NCBI RefSeq assembly: GCF_028622115.1
Contig: NZ_CP097263.1
Location: forward strand, 4,774,001-4,838,000
Reading direction: 5' to 3'
Length of the DNA stretch: 64,000 bases
Source: Kutzneria chonburiensis
GTDB taxonomy: Bacteria; Actinomycetota; Actinomycetes; Mycobacteriales; Pseudonocardiaceae
Positions 1-8,090 of this stretch are shown piece after piece. The notes beneath the pieces were generated by a model, which saw nothing but the letters and a program-made list of their open reading frames with translations, was not told the DNA's origin and ran no database searches. The translations under genes were made by a program, and so were the position numbers. Every line of letters begins with the position of its first letter. Positions within the stretch are counted from its first letter, which is position 1.

Positions 1-2135
1 TGCACGTGTTCGCCGGCGCCGGCCACCCACTGCACACTCACACCGGCACCCGCGCGCTTAGTGATTCCGTTGATCGGATTGACCGCGGCGGGTGAAGGAT
101 TGACCTTGGCGCTGCCGCCGCCGATGTTCTGCGGGTCGATGGCATCCCCGCCGAGCAGCGCGATCGACTTCACCGACGACGCCAGCGGCAGCACGCCGTT
201 GTTCTTCAGCAGCACCGATCCCTGCGCGGCCACGTCCTGCGCCACCTGGGTGTGCGCGGCGCTGGTCACCACCGCGCCGGTGTTGCCGGTGGGTCCGTGG
301 TCGAACAGCCCGAACCGGAACATCTGGGTCAGCACCCGCCGGGTCATGTCGTCCACAGTGGACTGTGACACCCGGCCCTGGTTCACGGCGTCGATCAGCG
401 CCTGCCCGAAGAACGCACCGCCGGGCATCTCCATGTCCAGCCCGCCGTTGGCCAGCTGCGGCGCGCCGCCGGTGGCCGAACCCCAGTCGGAGCCGATGAA
501 TCCGCCCCATCCGGTGTCCTGCTTCAGGGCGGTGTTCATGACGGCCGAGTCCTGGCAGGCCGGGGTGCCGTTGATCTGGTTGTAGGCGCACATCACCGAC
601 GCGGCCTGCCCCTGCGTCAACGCGGCCTGAAAGGCCGGCAGGTAGATCTCGTGCATCGTGCGGTCATCGATGATCACGTTGTCCGACGGGGTTCCCCGTG
701 ACGCGCCGCCCTCGACGTTGTAGGCGGCGGCGTGCTTGACCTGCGCCATCACGCCCTGGCCCTGGATGCCCTGCACGGTGCCGACGGCGGTCTGCCCGGC
801 GTGGTAGGGATCCTCGCTGTAGGTCTCGAAATCCCGGCCCCAGCGCGGATCCCGGACGATGTTGATCGTCGGCCCGAGCACCACGTTCGCGCCCTTGCCG
901 GCGAACTCCTGTCCCATCACGGTGCCGTACTGCTTGGCCGCGTTGACGTCCCAGGTCGCGGCGACCGCGGTCGGGTCGGGCAGCTCGGTCACGCCGTCGA
1001 GGCTGTCGCCGACGCCGGCCGGCCCGTCCTGCAACCCCATCGCCGGCACGCACAGCGCCGGGATCGGGTCGGTGTTGCCGATGTACGGCCCGGTGGCCCC
1101 ATTTCCGTGCAGCACGACGACCTTCTGCGCGTTGGTCATGGCGGCCATCAGCTGGTTCACCCGGTCGGCGACCGGCGCGGTCGAGTTCGACCACGGGCAG
1201 TTGCCCGGTGGCTGGGTTGTCGTGGTCGGCGGCGCGCCGACGGTGTGGATGATGAACTCCCACAACGAATAGCCCCACTGGGTGGCCCGCGCGGTGCCGA
1301 GCATCCGCACGTAGCGGCCGGATCCGTTGACGGTCAGGACCTGGTTGCCGGCCACGCCGGCCATCGGCTGGGTCAGATTGCTCCAACTGTTGCCGTCATT
1401 GGAGATCTGCACCTGGAACGACGACGCGTAGGCCGCCTCCCAGTCCAGCTCGACACCGCAGACCTGGCGCACGCTGCCCAGGTCGACGCGAAGCGACTGC
1501 GGATCGGAGGCGGCGCTGGACCACCGGGTGCCCGAATTTCCGTCTACGGCGGCGGTTGCCGGGAACGCGCCGGCGTCCTGTGTGGACGATGCCAGCACCG
1601 GCTGGTTCAGGGCCGAGTTCACGCCGGTGTTGCAGGCCGCGGCGACATCGTCGCCGTAGACCTGGAACTCCCACAGCGAATACCCCCACTGGGTAGCGCG
1701 CTGGGTGCCGTACATCCGCACGTAGCGGCCGGTGCCGGACACCGACAGCGTCTGCACGCCGACGACACCCGCGGTCACCGGGGTCAGGTTGGTCCAGTTG
1801 ACGTTGTCCGAGGACACCTGGAGCTGGAACGCCTTGGCGTAGGCGGTTTCCCAGTTCAGCACAACCTGGGTCAGCGTGTGCGGGCCGCCGAGGTCGACGG
1901 CCAGCCACTGCGGGTCGGCGGCCTGGCTCGACCAGCGGGTGCCGGGGTCGCCGTCCACGGCCGCCGAGGCCGGGAAGGCGGCGTTCTCGGTGGTCAAGGC
2001 GGTGGCGGTGTGCCCCTGGGAGAGCAGGGTGGGCGCGGCGTGGCCGACGCCGGGCACGGTGAGCAGGGCGGTCACGATGACGGCCGCGAGCGCGGCCACG
2101 AGCAGATGGATGGATCTCACGGGGCCAGATCTCAT
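1..2135 (-). CDS. Secreted GH3 beta-glucosidase-like enzyme with two discoidin domains (3' end cut off by the window)
   Basis: This is an extracellular glycoside hydrolase, likely releasing glucose or xylose from plant or microbial oligosaccharides. About 711 codons are visible and the frame leaves the window at position 1. From the ATG at 2135 there is a signal peptide of about 32 residues with a hydrophobic core (HLLVAALAAVIVTALL) ending near GVGHA. Two F5/8 type C (discoidin, CBM32-like) domains follow at residues ~35-165 and ~170-300, each with a WGYSLWEF motif near its end. A TTTTQPP linker leads into a GH3 N domain. The GH3 nucleophile motif GSDWGSA places the catalytic Asp near residue 550. 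The start of the GH3 C domain (SVLLKNNGVLPL) is seen before the edge. It is related in architecture to the GH3 half of the gene at 27126-31017. Whether a PA14 or Fn3 domain follows cannot be seen. Confidence 0.9.
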   Translation of the reverse strand, partial: MRSGPVRSIHLLVAALAAVIVTALLTVPGVGHAAPTLLSQGHTATALTTENAAFPASAAVDGDPGTRWSSQAADPQWLAVDLGGPHTLTQVVLNWETAYAKAFQLQVSSDNVNWTNLTPVTAGVVGVQTLSVSGTGRYVRMYGTQRATQWGYSLWEFQVYGDDVAAACNTGVNSALNQPVLASSTQDAGAFPATAAVDGNSGTRWSSAASDPQSLRVDLGSVRQVCGVELDWEAAYASSFQVQISNDGNSWSNLTQPMAGVAGNQVLTVNGSGRYVRMLGTARATQWGYSLWEFIIHTVGAPPTTTTQPPGNCPWSNSTAPVADRVNQLMAAMTNAQKVVVLHGNGATGPYIGNTDPIPALCVPAMGLQDGPAGVGDSLDGVTELPDPTAVAATWDVNAAKQYGTVMGQEFAGKGANVVLGPTINIVRDPRWGRDFETYSEDPYHAGQTAVGTVQGIQGQGVMAQVKHAAAYNVEGGASRGTPSDNVIIDDRTMHEIYLPAFQAALTQGQAASVMCAYNQINGTPACQDSAVMNTALKQDTGWGGFIGSDWGSATGGAPQLANGGLDMEMPGGAFFGQALIDAVNQGRVSQSTVDDMTRRVLTQMFRFGLFDHGPTGNTGAVVTSAAHTQVAQDVAAQGSVLLKNNGVLPLASSVKSIALLGGDAIDPQNIGGGSAKVNPSPAAVNPINGITKRAGAGVSVQWVAGAGEHV

Positions 2136-2211
2136 GGGGCGGCGAACCCTTCGCACGGTGGGCAGGGACGTGCGGCTCGCGGATCGCCCGGCCGGGAGGT
2201 GGGCCCGGCCG

Positions 2212-2225
2212 TGGGAACGCTCTCA
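2212..2225 (-). promoter_or_regulatory. LacI/CebR-like operator upstream of the GH3 gene
   Basis: On the minus strand this site reads TGAGAGCGTTCCCA, an imperfect palindrome differing at two positions from the CebR-type box TGGGAGCGCTCCCA known to control cellulose and cellobiose genes in streptomycetes. It lies 77 bp upstream of the GH3 start. A TTGACA at 2249-2244 sits 18 bp further upstream as a possible -35, so a bound repressor would cover the -10 region. The rest of the gap (2136-2470) shows no gene. Confidence 0.5.
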
Positions 2226-2301
2226 CCCTCAGGCTACGAACGCTGTCAACCGTCGCTCTTGACGTGGGCGTCACACCGTTGTTAACTGCACCACACACCT
2301 T

Positions 2302-2315
2302 CGGAACCGGTTCCG
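2302..2315. promoter_or_regulatory. Perfect 14-bp palindrome, LacI-family operator-like
   Basis: CGGAACCGGTTCCG is fully self-complementary and has the central CCGG framed by GAA/TTC arms that many LacI-family operators show. It lies 167 bp upstream of the GH3 gene and 156 bp beyond the stop of the monooxygenase, so the GH3 gene is the likelier target. The protein that binds it is not identifiable in the window. Confidence 0.35.
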
Positions 2316-2470
2316 GAGCCTGCCCGATCCGTCGGCCCCGCTCTCGGCTCGCGGGGGTCGGCGGGATGAAGCTCCTGCTCAGACCCCGTACCGCGGGCAG
2401 TGGGGCCCGCGCCGGGACACACGGACAGGCCGGGTCGCCGTGGCGGCGGCGACCCGGCCCCCAAAAACCG

Positions 2471-4072
2471 TCAACAGGCGCCGCGCACCATGTCCGCCAG
2501 CAACAGCGGGTCGTCCGGCAGCTGCCGGCCGCGCCAGGCGACGTGATCGTCCGGGCGGACCAGCACGTACGGCTGCCGGTACAGCTCGGCGACCGCCGGA
2601 TCGGCGCACTTGAGGATCTGCAGCGGCACGCCGCGCCGCGCGAAGGCCCGCACCACGGCGTCGAGCCGCTCGTTCGGCGCGAAGCACAGCAACACGAAGC
2701 CGTCCCCGAAAACGTCCAAAGTGGACACTCCGGGCCGCAGCCAGGCATGGGCGGCCCGGAACCCCGGATCGCTGCTCGGCCGCCACGGCGCGACCATCTT
2801 CACCTCGTCGCCGATGACCAGCGACGAGGTGTAGCCGTGTCCGAAGTGGACCTCCGGCGCGTCCACGTCCCAGTGGGCGACGCTCTCGGCCAGCTGCAAT
2901 CCCAGCTCGGTACGGGCCAGCACGCCGTCCGAGTCGTCGTCCCGCAGCCGGCTCGACAGGTCGTCGGAACCGCGGGTGCGCAGGGCGATGCCCGCCGCCT
3001 CAAGGCCTTCGAGCGCGACCGGCCGCCGCTCGGCGTCATAGCTGTCGAGCAGCCCGGCGCCGGCCCAGCCGTCGTGCTCCGCGGCCAGCTTCCAGCCCAG
3101 GTCGGCCGCGTCGGCGATGGCGATGGTGCGGCCGAAGCCGCCGGGCGCGGACAACGTGTGAGCCGCGTTGCCGACCAGGAACACCCGCCCGGACCGGTAG
3201 CGGTCGGCCACCATGTGCGGCACGTGGCTCTGCTCGTCGGACAGCACCTCGGTCGGCGTGTCGAAGGCGATCGCGTCGCGCACCAGCGTCGCCGCGTCGA
3301 CCGCGCCGACCTCACTGCCCGCGATCAGCTTGAACGTGCCGCAGTTGTCCATGGCCTGCAACGGAAAGCGTGAGCCGCCGGACTGGAGCAGGAAGTACGT
3401 CAGCGCCGGCCGGTGGCCGCGGGCGGCCAGTCCCTCGGCCAGCCGCGGCGCGCGGAACACGATGCTGCGCAGCAGTTGCGGCTCGAACCGCGGCGTGGAC
3501 TGGATCCCGCAGGCGCTGCGGACCAGCGAACACGGCCCTTCGGTGCTGACGAGATAGTCGGCGCGGATGGTGGTCGTGTCGCCCTCGCCCAGCCGGCTGA
3601 CCCGGGCGGTGACGCCGGCGCCGTCCTGGGTGAAGCCGTCGAGCCGGTGCCGGAACAGGATCGCGCCGCCCGGATGGGTGCCGACGGCGGTCTGGAGCAC
3701 CGGCAGCAGCCAGTCCTCCGGGCAGATCTGCTCGGGCTCGGGCGTGTGCGTGTCGTGCGTGAACCGCTCGAACCGGTGGATCTCGTGTCCGCCGACCTGC
3801 GTGACCCAGGCGATGTCGGCCGGCCGCCGGCCGGGGAACTCGGCGCAGCGGATCTTCTCGGCCACCCCCCAGCGCCGGAACAGCTCCATCGAACGCGGTC
3901 CGATCGGGCTGACCTCGGGTGTCTCCACCCGGCCGTCGCCCGTTTCCAGCACGAGGCAGCGCACCCCGCGCCGCTCGAGGTCGAGCGCGAGCGCGAGGCC
4001 GGCCGGGGTGGCCCCGGCGATCAGCACATCGGTCTCGTCCACGTCGTCCCACCGCTTCCGCGTCCCGGACAT
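2471..4072 (-). CDS. FAD-dependent aromatic monooxygenase (PheA/TfdB/MhpA-type)
   Basis: This is a class A flavoprotein hydroxylase of 533 residues expected to hydroxylate an aromatic ring using NAD(P)H and O2. The N-terminus carries the Rossmann motif IAGATPAGLALALDLERRG. The second FAD motif appears as RVFLVGNAAHTLSAPGGFG; the usual GD is GN here, as in some UbiH-like enzymes. The C-terminal third resembles the thioredoxin-like domain of phenol hydroxylases. I chose the ATG at 4072, just before the first beta strand. A GTG at 4081 is in frame, and longer starts add an unlikely Cys/Arg-rich stretch. It lies downstream of a FadR-type regulator on the same strand. The ring-cleavage-like and FAH-family genes are divergent from that regulator, so together they suggest a hydroxylation and meta-cleavage route. 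The substrate is unknown. Confidence 0.85.
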   Translation of the reverse strand: MSGTRKRWDDVDETDVLIAGATPAGLALALDLERRGVRCLVLETGDGRVETPEVSPIGPRSMELFRRWGVAEKIRCAEFPGRRPADIAWVTQVGGHEIHRFERFTHDTHTPEPEQICPEDWLLPVLQTAVGTHPGGAILFRHRLDGFTQDGAGVTARVSRLGEGDTTTIRADYLVSTEGPCSLVRSACGIQSTPRFEPQLLRSIVFRAPRLAEGLAARGHRPALTYFLLQSGGSRFPLQAMDNCGTFKLIAGSEVGAVDAATLVRDAIAFDTPTEVLSDEQSHVPHMVADRYRSGRVFLVGNAAHTLSAPGGFGRTIAIADAADLGWKLAAEHDGWAGAGLLDSYDAERRPVALEGLEAAGIALRTRGSDDLSSRLRDDDSDGVLARTELGLQLAESVAHWDVDAPEVHFGHGYTSSLVIGDEVKMVAPWRPSSDPGFRAAHAWLRPGVSTLDVFGDGFVLLCFAPNERLDAVVRAFARRGVPLQILKCADPAVAELYRQPYVLVRPDDHVAWRGRQLPDDPLLLADMVRGAC

Positions 4073-4278
4073 CTCGTTCACACCGCCGCCACGCGCGCAC
4101 CGCCGACACGGAACGGTGGATCGAATTCCCGCACTGCCAACCCCCCATCGCGACGTGTGCCGCATTCACGTCAATTCTGCGCACGGCCCCGTCGAACCGG
4201 TCAAGTCCGCGTGCCCGATCGGCCTTGCGTTCGATGCCCGAATTGATGCGGTGGCGAAAGCGGTCAGCGGTCCGGAAT

Positions 4279-4286
4279 TGTATACA
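4279..4286. promoter_or_regulatory. TGTATACA palindrome in the 465-bp gap before the monooxygenase
   Basis: The gap between the regulator and the monooxygenase (4073-4537) holds no convincing gene. It is locally AT-rich around 4260-4310. TGTATACA inside TTGTATACAT fits the GT-N(2-3)-AC core typical of FadR-subfamily GntR operators, and a weaker TACATTGT lies near 4404. These may be the operator of the monooxygenase promoter. Confidence 0.3.
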
Positions 4287-4537
4287 TTGACGCGGTCATG
4301 AATTAATGTAACGGGCCCGCAGTCGGAAAACCTTTGCCAGACACCGACTTCACCAGGGCATTCTCCTGGATTCGCACACGCGTGCGGTTCGTCATGCCGT
4401 CATACATTGTGCCGCCGATCCAAAACCGGATCGGCGGCCGAGATCGTCCGCGGACGGGCCGGCCGCCGGCAGCGGCCGGACGGGAACCGGTTCGATGCCG
4501 GAGCAGCTGGCCCGGCCCGGGTGCGCTGTGGGCGACG

Positions 4538-5218
4538 TCACTGCCCGGGCTCGGCCGCGTCCTTGAGCAGCTGCGTGGTCAGCGAGATGTGCTCACCCAG
4601 CAGCCGCACCGCCAGGTCGGTGTCACGGGAGATCACGGCGTCGAGGATCGCGCGGTGTTCGGCAGCGACGTCGCGCCCCTTGGCCTGGGCCGGCGTAATG
4701 GACCACTGTCGGTAGAGTTCGGCCTCATCGCGCAGACCATTGGCCACGTCACGAAGTCGGCGATTGCCGCAGCCGGCCAGCAGCGCCTCATGGAAGGCGG
4801 TGTGGGCGGCCGACCATTCGGCCGTTGATCTGGCCGGATTGTCGGGGTCGAGGTAGGGCGCGCGTTCCAGCAGGTGGTGCGCGGCAATGGCATCGGCCTC
4901 CCAGCGCACGTCGCCCTCGGCGATGGCCATGCGCAGCACCAGGCATTCCACCTCGACGCGGGCGATGGTCAGCTCGGACAGGTCCTCGACCGACAGCGGC
5001 GTCACGACGTAGCCCTGATGGGCCTGGCTGCGGACCAATCCGGCGGACGCGAGCCTGGTCAGCGCCTCGCGCGCGGCCCCGACCGAGGTGTCGTAGCGCC
5101 GGCACAGCTCGGGGAACTTCAGCCGCTGCCCGGGCGGCAGCACGCCGCCGAGGATGTCCTCGCGCAGTCGCGCGTGCACGCCGTCGGTGCGGGTGGCCCC
5201 GGTGCCGGTGGTCGCCAT
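4538..5218 (-). CDS. GntR-family regulator, FadR/FCD subfamily
   Basis: This is a 226-aa DNA-binding repressor. The N-terminal winged helix spans residues ~12-75 with the GntR signature (GVLPPGQRLKFPELCRRYDTS, then AREALTRLASAGLV). The all-helical FCD ligand domain spans ~85-215 and carries the metal-site histidines in AAHTAFHEALL, EHRAIL and LLGEHI. The family usually binds carboxylic acids such as aromatic catabolites. It sits between the monooxygenase (same strand, downstream) and the divergent hydrolase/dioxygenase pair, with a near-perfect palindrome in the shared 83-bp intergenic region. It most likely controls both sides and itself. Confidence 0.9.
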   Translation of the reverse strand: MATTGTGATRTDGVHARLREDILGGVLPPGQRLKFPELCRRYDTSVGAAREALTRLASAGLVRSQAHQGYVVTPLSVEDLSELTIARVEVECLVLRMAIAEGDVRWEADAIAAHHLLERAPYLDPDNPARSTAEWSAAHTAFHEALLAGCGNRRLRDVANGLRDEAELYRQWSITPAQAKGRDVAAEHRAILDAVISRDTDLAVRLLGEHISLTTQLLKDAAEPGQ

Positions 5219-5244
5219 GCACAGAAACTACCTCAGTGCGAACG

Positions 5245-5272
5245 TTGACTCAACTTTCGAAAGTTGCTTCAA
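5245..5272. promoter_or_regulatory. 28-bp GntR operator palindrome
   Basis: The core CAACTTTCGAAAGTTG (5251-5266) is a perfect 16-bp palindrome. It is flanked symmetrically by TTGA (5245-5248) and TCAA (5269-5272), leaving only two mismatched base pairs per 14-bp arm. It is centred between the divergent GntR and FAH-family genes, 26 bp upstream of the GntR start and 29 bp upstream of the FAH start, an ideal repression position. Confidence 0.75.
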
Positions 5273-5301
5273 TCAGGTGACGACCCGAGGGAGGCACCAC
5301 C

Positions 5302-6147
5302 ATGAGGCTGGCCGACATCAACGGCCGCGCGGCCGTCCTGACCGCGCCCGACCGCGCCGTGGACCTGGCCGACGCCAGCGGCGGCCGGTTCTCGCCGGAC
5401 ATCCAGCTCGCCTACGAGCAGTGGGACGAGGTGACGGCGTTCGCCGCGACGCTGGACGACAGCTCGGCGGTCGCGGTGTCGCCCGCGGACTACGGCAACC
5501 CGGTCCCCCGGCCCCGGCAGATCTACGCCATCGGCCTGAACTACACCGAGCACGCCAAGGAGTCGGGCTTCGCCGTGCCCGACTCGCCGACCGTGTTCAC
5601 CAAGTTCGTCACCTGCCTGACCGGCCCGACCGGCGAGATCGCGCTGCCGCCGGGCAGCGTGGACTGGGAGGTCGAGCTGGTCGCGATCATCGGCAGGGCC
5701 GCCGACCACGTGGCCGTCGCCGACGCCTGGGACCACGTCGCCGGCCTGACCGTCGGCCAGGACCTGTCCGAGCGCGAGCTCCAGCGGACCGGCCCGGCGC
5801 CGCAGTTCAGCATGGCCAAGTCCTACCCCGGTTTCGGGCCGCTGGGCCCGGTCGTGGTCACGCCGGACGAGCTGCCCGACCGTGACGACCTGGAGCTGGG
5901 CTGCCTGATCGACGGCGAGCAGGTGCAGAAGGGCCGCACCGACGACCTGGTGTTCTCGGTGGCCGAGCTGGTGTCCTGGCTGTCGGCCATCACGCCGCTG
6001 CTGCCCGGCGACATCATCTTCACCGGCACCCCGTCCGGCGTGGGCATGGGCCGCAAGCCGCAGCGTTTCCTCAAGCCGGGTGAGGAACTCGTGACCTACA
6101 TCGAGGGCATCGGCACCATGCGCCACACGTTCAGCGGCGGTGCGTGA
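5302..6147 (+). CDS. Fumarylacetoacetate hydrolase (FAH) family protein
   Basis: This 281-aa enzyme belongs to the superfamily of fumarylpyruvate/acylpyruvate hydrolases and 2-hydroxyhepta-2,4-diene-1,7-dioate isomerases, which act late in aromatic breakdown. Visible signatures are GLNYTEHAKESG, the metal-binding ExE in DWEVELVAIIG with the third acidic ligand in TVGQDLSER, and the C-terminal IIFTGTPSGVGMG. A strong ribosome site (GAGGGAGG) lies upstream of the ATG. Its stop shares one base with the start of the next gene (TGATG), so the two are translationally coupled. The exact reaction is not resolved by sequence. Confidence 0.88.
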   Translation: MRLADINGRAAVLTAPDRAVDLADASGGRFSPDIQLAYEQWDEVTAFAATLDDSSAVAVSPADYGNPVPRPRQIYAIGLNYTEHAKESGFAVPDSPTVFTKFVTCLTGPTGEIALPPGSVDWEVELVAIIGRAADHVAVADAWDHVAGLTVGQDLSERELQRTGPAPQFSMAKSYPGFGPLGPVVVTPDELPDRDDLELGCLIDGEQVQKGRTDDLVFSVAELVSWLSAITPLLPGDIIFTGTPSGVGMGRKPQRFLKPGEELVTYIEGIGTMRHTFSGGA

Positions 6148-7070
6148 TGGCTCTGCACGGTCTGGCGGCCATCACCATCGGCGTCCCGGACGTGGCCGCG
6201 ACCACCGCCTACTACACGGAATTCGGCCTCACGCCGTCGGATGACGGCTGGCTGTCCACTGTGGACGGCGGTCGCCAGCTGCGGATCGTGCCGGCGCCGA
6301 CGCGGCGGCTGGTCGAGGTCGCCGTACGGGCCGATGACGCCGACGACCTCGGTGCCGTGGCCTCACGGCTGGCCGGCATCGACATCTCCGTGGACAAGAA
6401 CGTCGAGAGCGTGACGGCGGTGGAGCCGGCGACCGGCGTGCGCGCCGTGGTCCGGATCGCGCCGCGTATCGCGCAGGAGCCGACCATCCCGCCGCCGTTC
6501 AACGCCCCCGGCCACGTGGTCCGCGTGGGCGCACGCACGCCGGGCATCTTGCGTACCAACAAGGTCAAGCCGCGCAAGCTCGGGCACGTCGTGATCGGCT
6601 CCACCGACTACGGCGCCACCCGCCGGTTCTTCACCGACGGCCTCGGCTTCAAGCTGAGCGACGAGATGAAGCACGAGGGCGCGTTCCTGCGCTGCTCCAC
6701 CGATCACCACAACGTGTTGGTGCTCAAGGCACCCGTCACCTACATGCACCACAGTTCCTGGCAGGTCGACGACATCGACGAGGTCGGCCGCGGCGCGTCG
6801 GCCATGCTGGAGGAGCACCCCGAGCGGCACGTCTGGGGCCTCGGCCGGCACCACGCCGGCTCGAACTTCTTCTGGTACCTCAAGGATCCGGCCGGCAACT
6901 TCTCGGAGTACTACTCCGACATGGACTGCATCGTCGAGGACGCGGTGTGGAAGCCGGAAGTCCTTGAGGGGGCCAAGGGTCTGTTCAACTGGGGGCCGAA
7001 GCCGCCGCCGTCGTTCATCAAGCCCGAGGACCTGGCCGAGCTGATGACCGGCTCGCACCAGCCCGGCTGA
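6147..7070 (+). CDS. Two-domain VOC protein, extradiol ring-cleavage dioxygenase-like
   Basis: The 307-aa protein contains two vicinal-oxygen-chelate modules (~5-110 and ~145-265). The C-terminal one has the arrangement of Fe(II) extradiol dioxygenases: His in KLGHVVIGS, histidines in the STDHHNVLVL and HHSSWQVDD segments, and the glutamate in NFSEYYSD. Such enzymes cleave catecholic rings next to the hydroxyls. The ATG at 6147 overlaps the FAH-family stop; a GTG three bases earlier is possible. With the monooxygenase and FAH-family enzyme it forms a compact meta-cleavage set. The N-terminal VOC half is degenerate, as in 2,3-dihydroxybiphenyl dioxygenases. Confidence 0.8.
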   Translation: MALHGLAAITIGVPDVAATTAYYTEFGLTPSDDGWLSTVDGGRQLRIVPAPTRRLVEVAVRADDADDLGAVASRLAGIDISVDKNVESVTAVEPATGVRAVVRIAPRIAQEPTIPPPFNAPGHVVRVGARTPGILRTNKVKPRKLGHVVIGSTDYGATRRFFTDGLGFKLSDEMKHEGAFLRCSTDHHNVLVLKAPVTYMHHSSWQVDDIDEVGRGASAMLEEHPERHVWGLGRHHAGSNFFWYLKDPAGNFSEYYSDMDCIVEDAVWKPEVLEGAKGLFNWGPKPPPSFIKPEDLAELMTGSHQPG

Positions 7071-7073
7071 GGT

Positions 7074-7529
7074 CTACGCCGGGGCGATCCTCGGGTTGCG
7101 GATGTGCTCGTACACCACGCTGGTCCGCACGTCCGCGACCTCGGGGCGCTCGGTCAACCGGTCGATGACGAAGCTGTACAGGCTGTTGTTGTCCGGCACG
7201 GCCACGTGAATGAGGAAGTCCTCGCTGCCGGAGACCACAAAAACGCCAATGGTCTCGGGCAGCCGGGCGGCCCACTGCCGGAACGCCTCGATGTGGCGGC
7301 GGGACGGCGGCCGGATGCGCACCGCGATCAGCGCCTGCACGCCGCGGCCGATGGCCGGCAGGTCGACGTCCACCAGGTAGCCCTTGATCACGCCGCGTTC
7401 GCGCAGCCCCCGCACTCGCTCCAGCGAGGTGGACGGCGAGACACCGGTCGCGGCGGCCAGGTCGCGGTTGGTCTGCCGTGCATCGTGCTGCAGGGCCAGC
7501 AGCAGCGCCTCATCAAGTTCGTCCAACAT
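7074..7529 (-). CDS. Lrp/AsnC-family transcriptional regulator
   Basis: This 151-aa protein has an N-terminal AsnC winged HTH (LDELDEALLLALQHDARQ, then SPSTSLERVRGLRERGVIKGY) and a C-terminal RAM effector domain (ETIGVFVVSGSEDFLIHVAV). The start is the ATG at 7529. It is divergent from a DUF2000 gene, a pairing seen repeatedly in actinobacteria. A clean inverted repeat lies between them. The likely role is amino-acid-responsive control of that neighbour. Confidence 0.92.
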   Translation of the reverse strand: MLDELDEALLLALQHDARQTNRDLAAATGVSPSTSLERVRGLRERGVIKGYLVDVDLPAIGRGVQALIAVRIRPPSRRHIEAFRQWAARLPETIGVFVVSGSEDFLIHVAVPDNNSLYSFVIDRLTERPEVADVRTSVVYEHIRNPRIAPA

Positions 7530-7544
7530 CCGTATTTCCGCTCC

Positions 7545-7567
7545 AGTGCCGAACGAAGTTCGGCACT
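7545..7567. promoter_or_regulatory. Lrp-type operator inverted repeat
   Basis: AGTGCCGAAC and GTTCGGCACT are perfect 10-bp arms separated by GAA. The site lies 15 bp upstream of the Lrp start and 68 bp upstream of the DUF2000 start. It fits an autoregulatory operator of the Lrp/AsnC protein. Confidence 0.65.
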
Positions 7568-7634
7568 CATGGTAAGTGCTAGTGACTCCGCCTAGCATCT
7601 CGGCCATCCACCGCACGTCATGAGGAGCTTGGCC

Positions 7635-8090
7635 ATGCTGCCCGCGTTCGCCCCCGACGAGATCCGCATCGACCAGCCCACCCGGCAGGCCCGGCTGAAG
7701 TGGGTGATGGTCGTGGACCGCGACCTCAACCCCGGCCTGATCGCCAACGCCGTCGGCTGCCTGGCCGCCGCGGTCGGGCACGCCGTGCCCACGCTGCTCG
7801 GCCCCGGCGGCGCGGACGCCGTCGGCCAGCACCACCCGGGCCTGCCCTGGACCGGCTGCTCGATCCTGGCCGCCGACCGGGCCAAGGTCGCCGCGGTGCG
7901 GGCCAAGGCCATCGGCAAGATCGGCGTGCACGTGGTCGACATGCCGGAACCGGCGCAGACCAGCCGGGTGTACCAGGAGTACCTGGACACCCTGGCTTTG
8001 TCCGACGACCTCCGTTACTACGCGATCAGCCTGGTCGGGCCGCGCAACGTGGTCGACAAGCTGGTCGGCGGGCTACGCCTGCTGGGCTGA
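7635..8090 (+). CDS. DUF2000 family protein
   Basis: This 151-aa protein matches the DUF2000 pattern (KWVMVVDRDLNPGLIANAVGC at the N-terminus, then a conserved GADAVGQHHPGLPWTGCSIL segment). The fold is related to peptidyl-tRNA hydrolase 2, and no activity is established. I placed the start at 7635 because GAGGAG at 7622-7627 is a well-spaced ribosome site; the upstream ATG at 7620 would overlap that site. It is divergent from the Lrp regulator, and its 3' end overlaps the convergent membrane-protein gene by 18 bp. Confidence 0.85.
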   Translation: MLPAFAPDEIRIDQPTRQARLKWVMVVDRDLNPGLIANAVGCLAAAVGHAVPTLLGPGGADAVGQHHPGLPWTGCSILAADRAKVAAVRAKAIGKIGVHVVDMPEPAQTSRVYQEYLDTLALSDDLRYYAISLVGPRNVVDKLVGGLRLLG

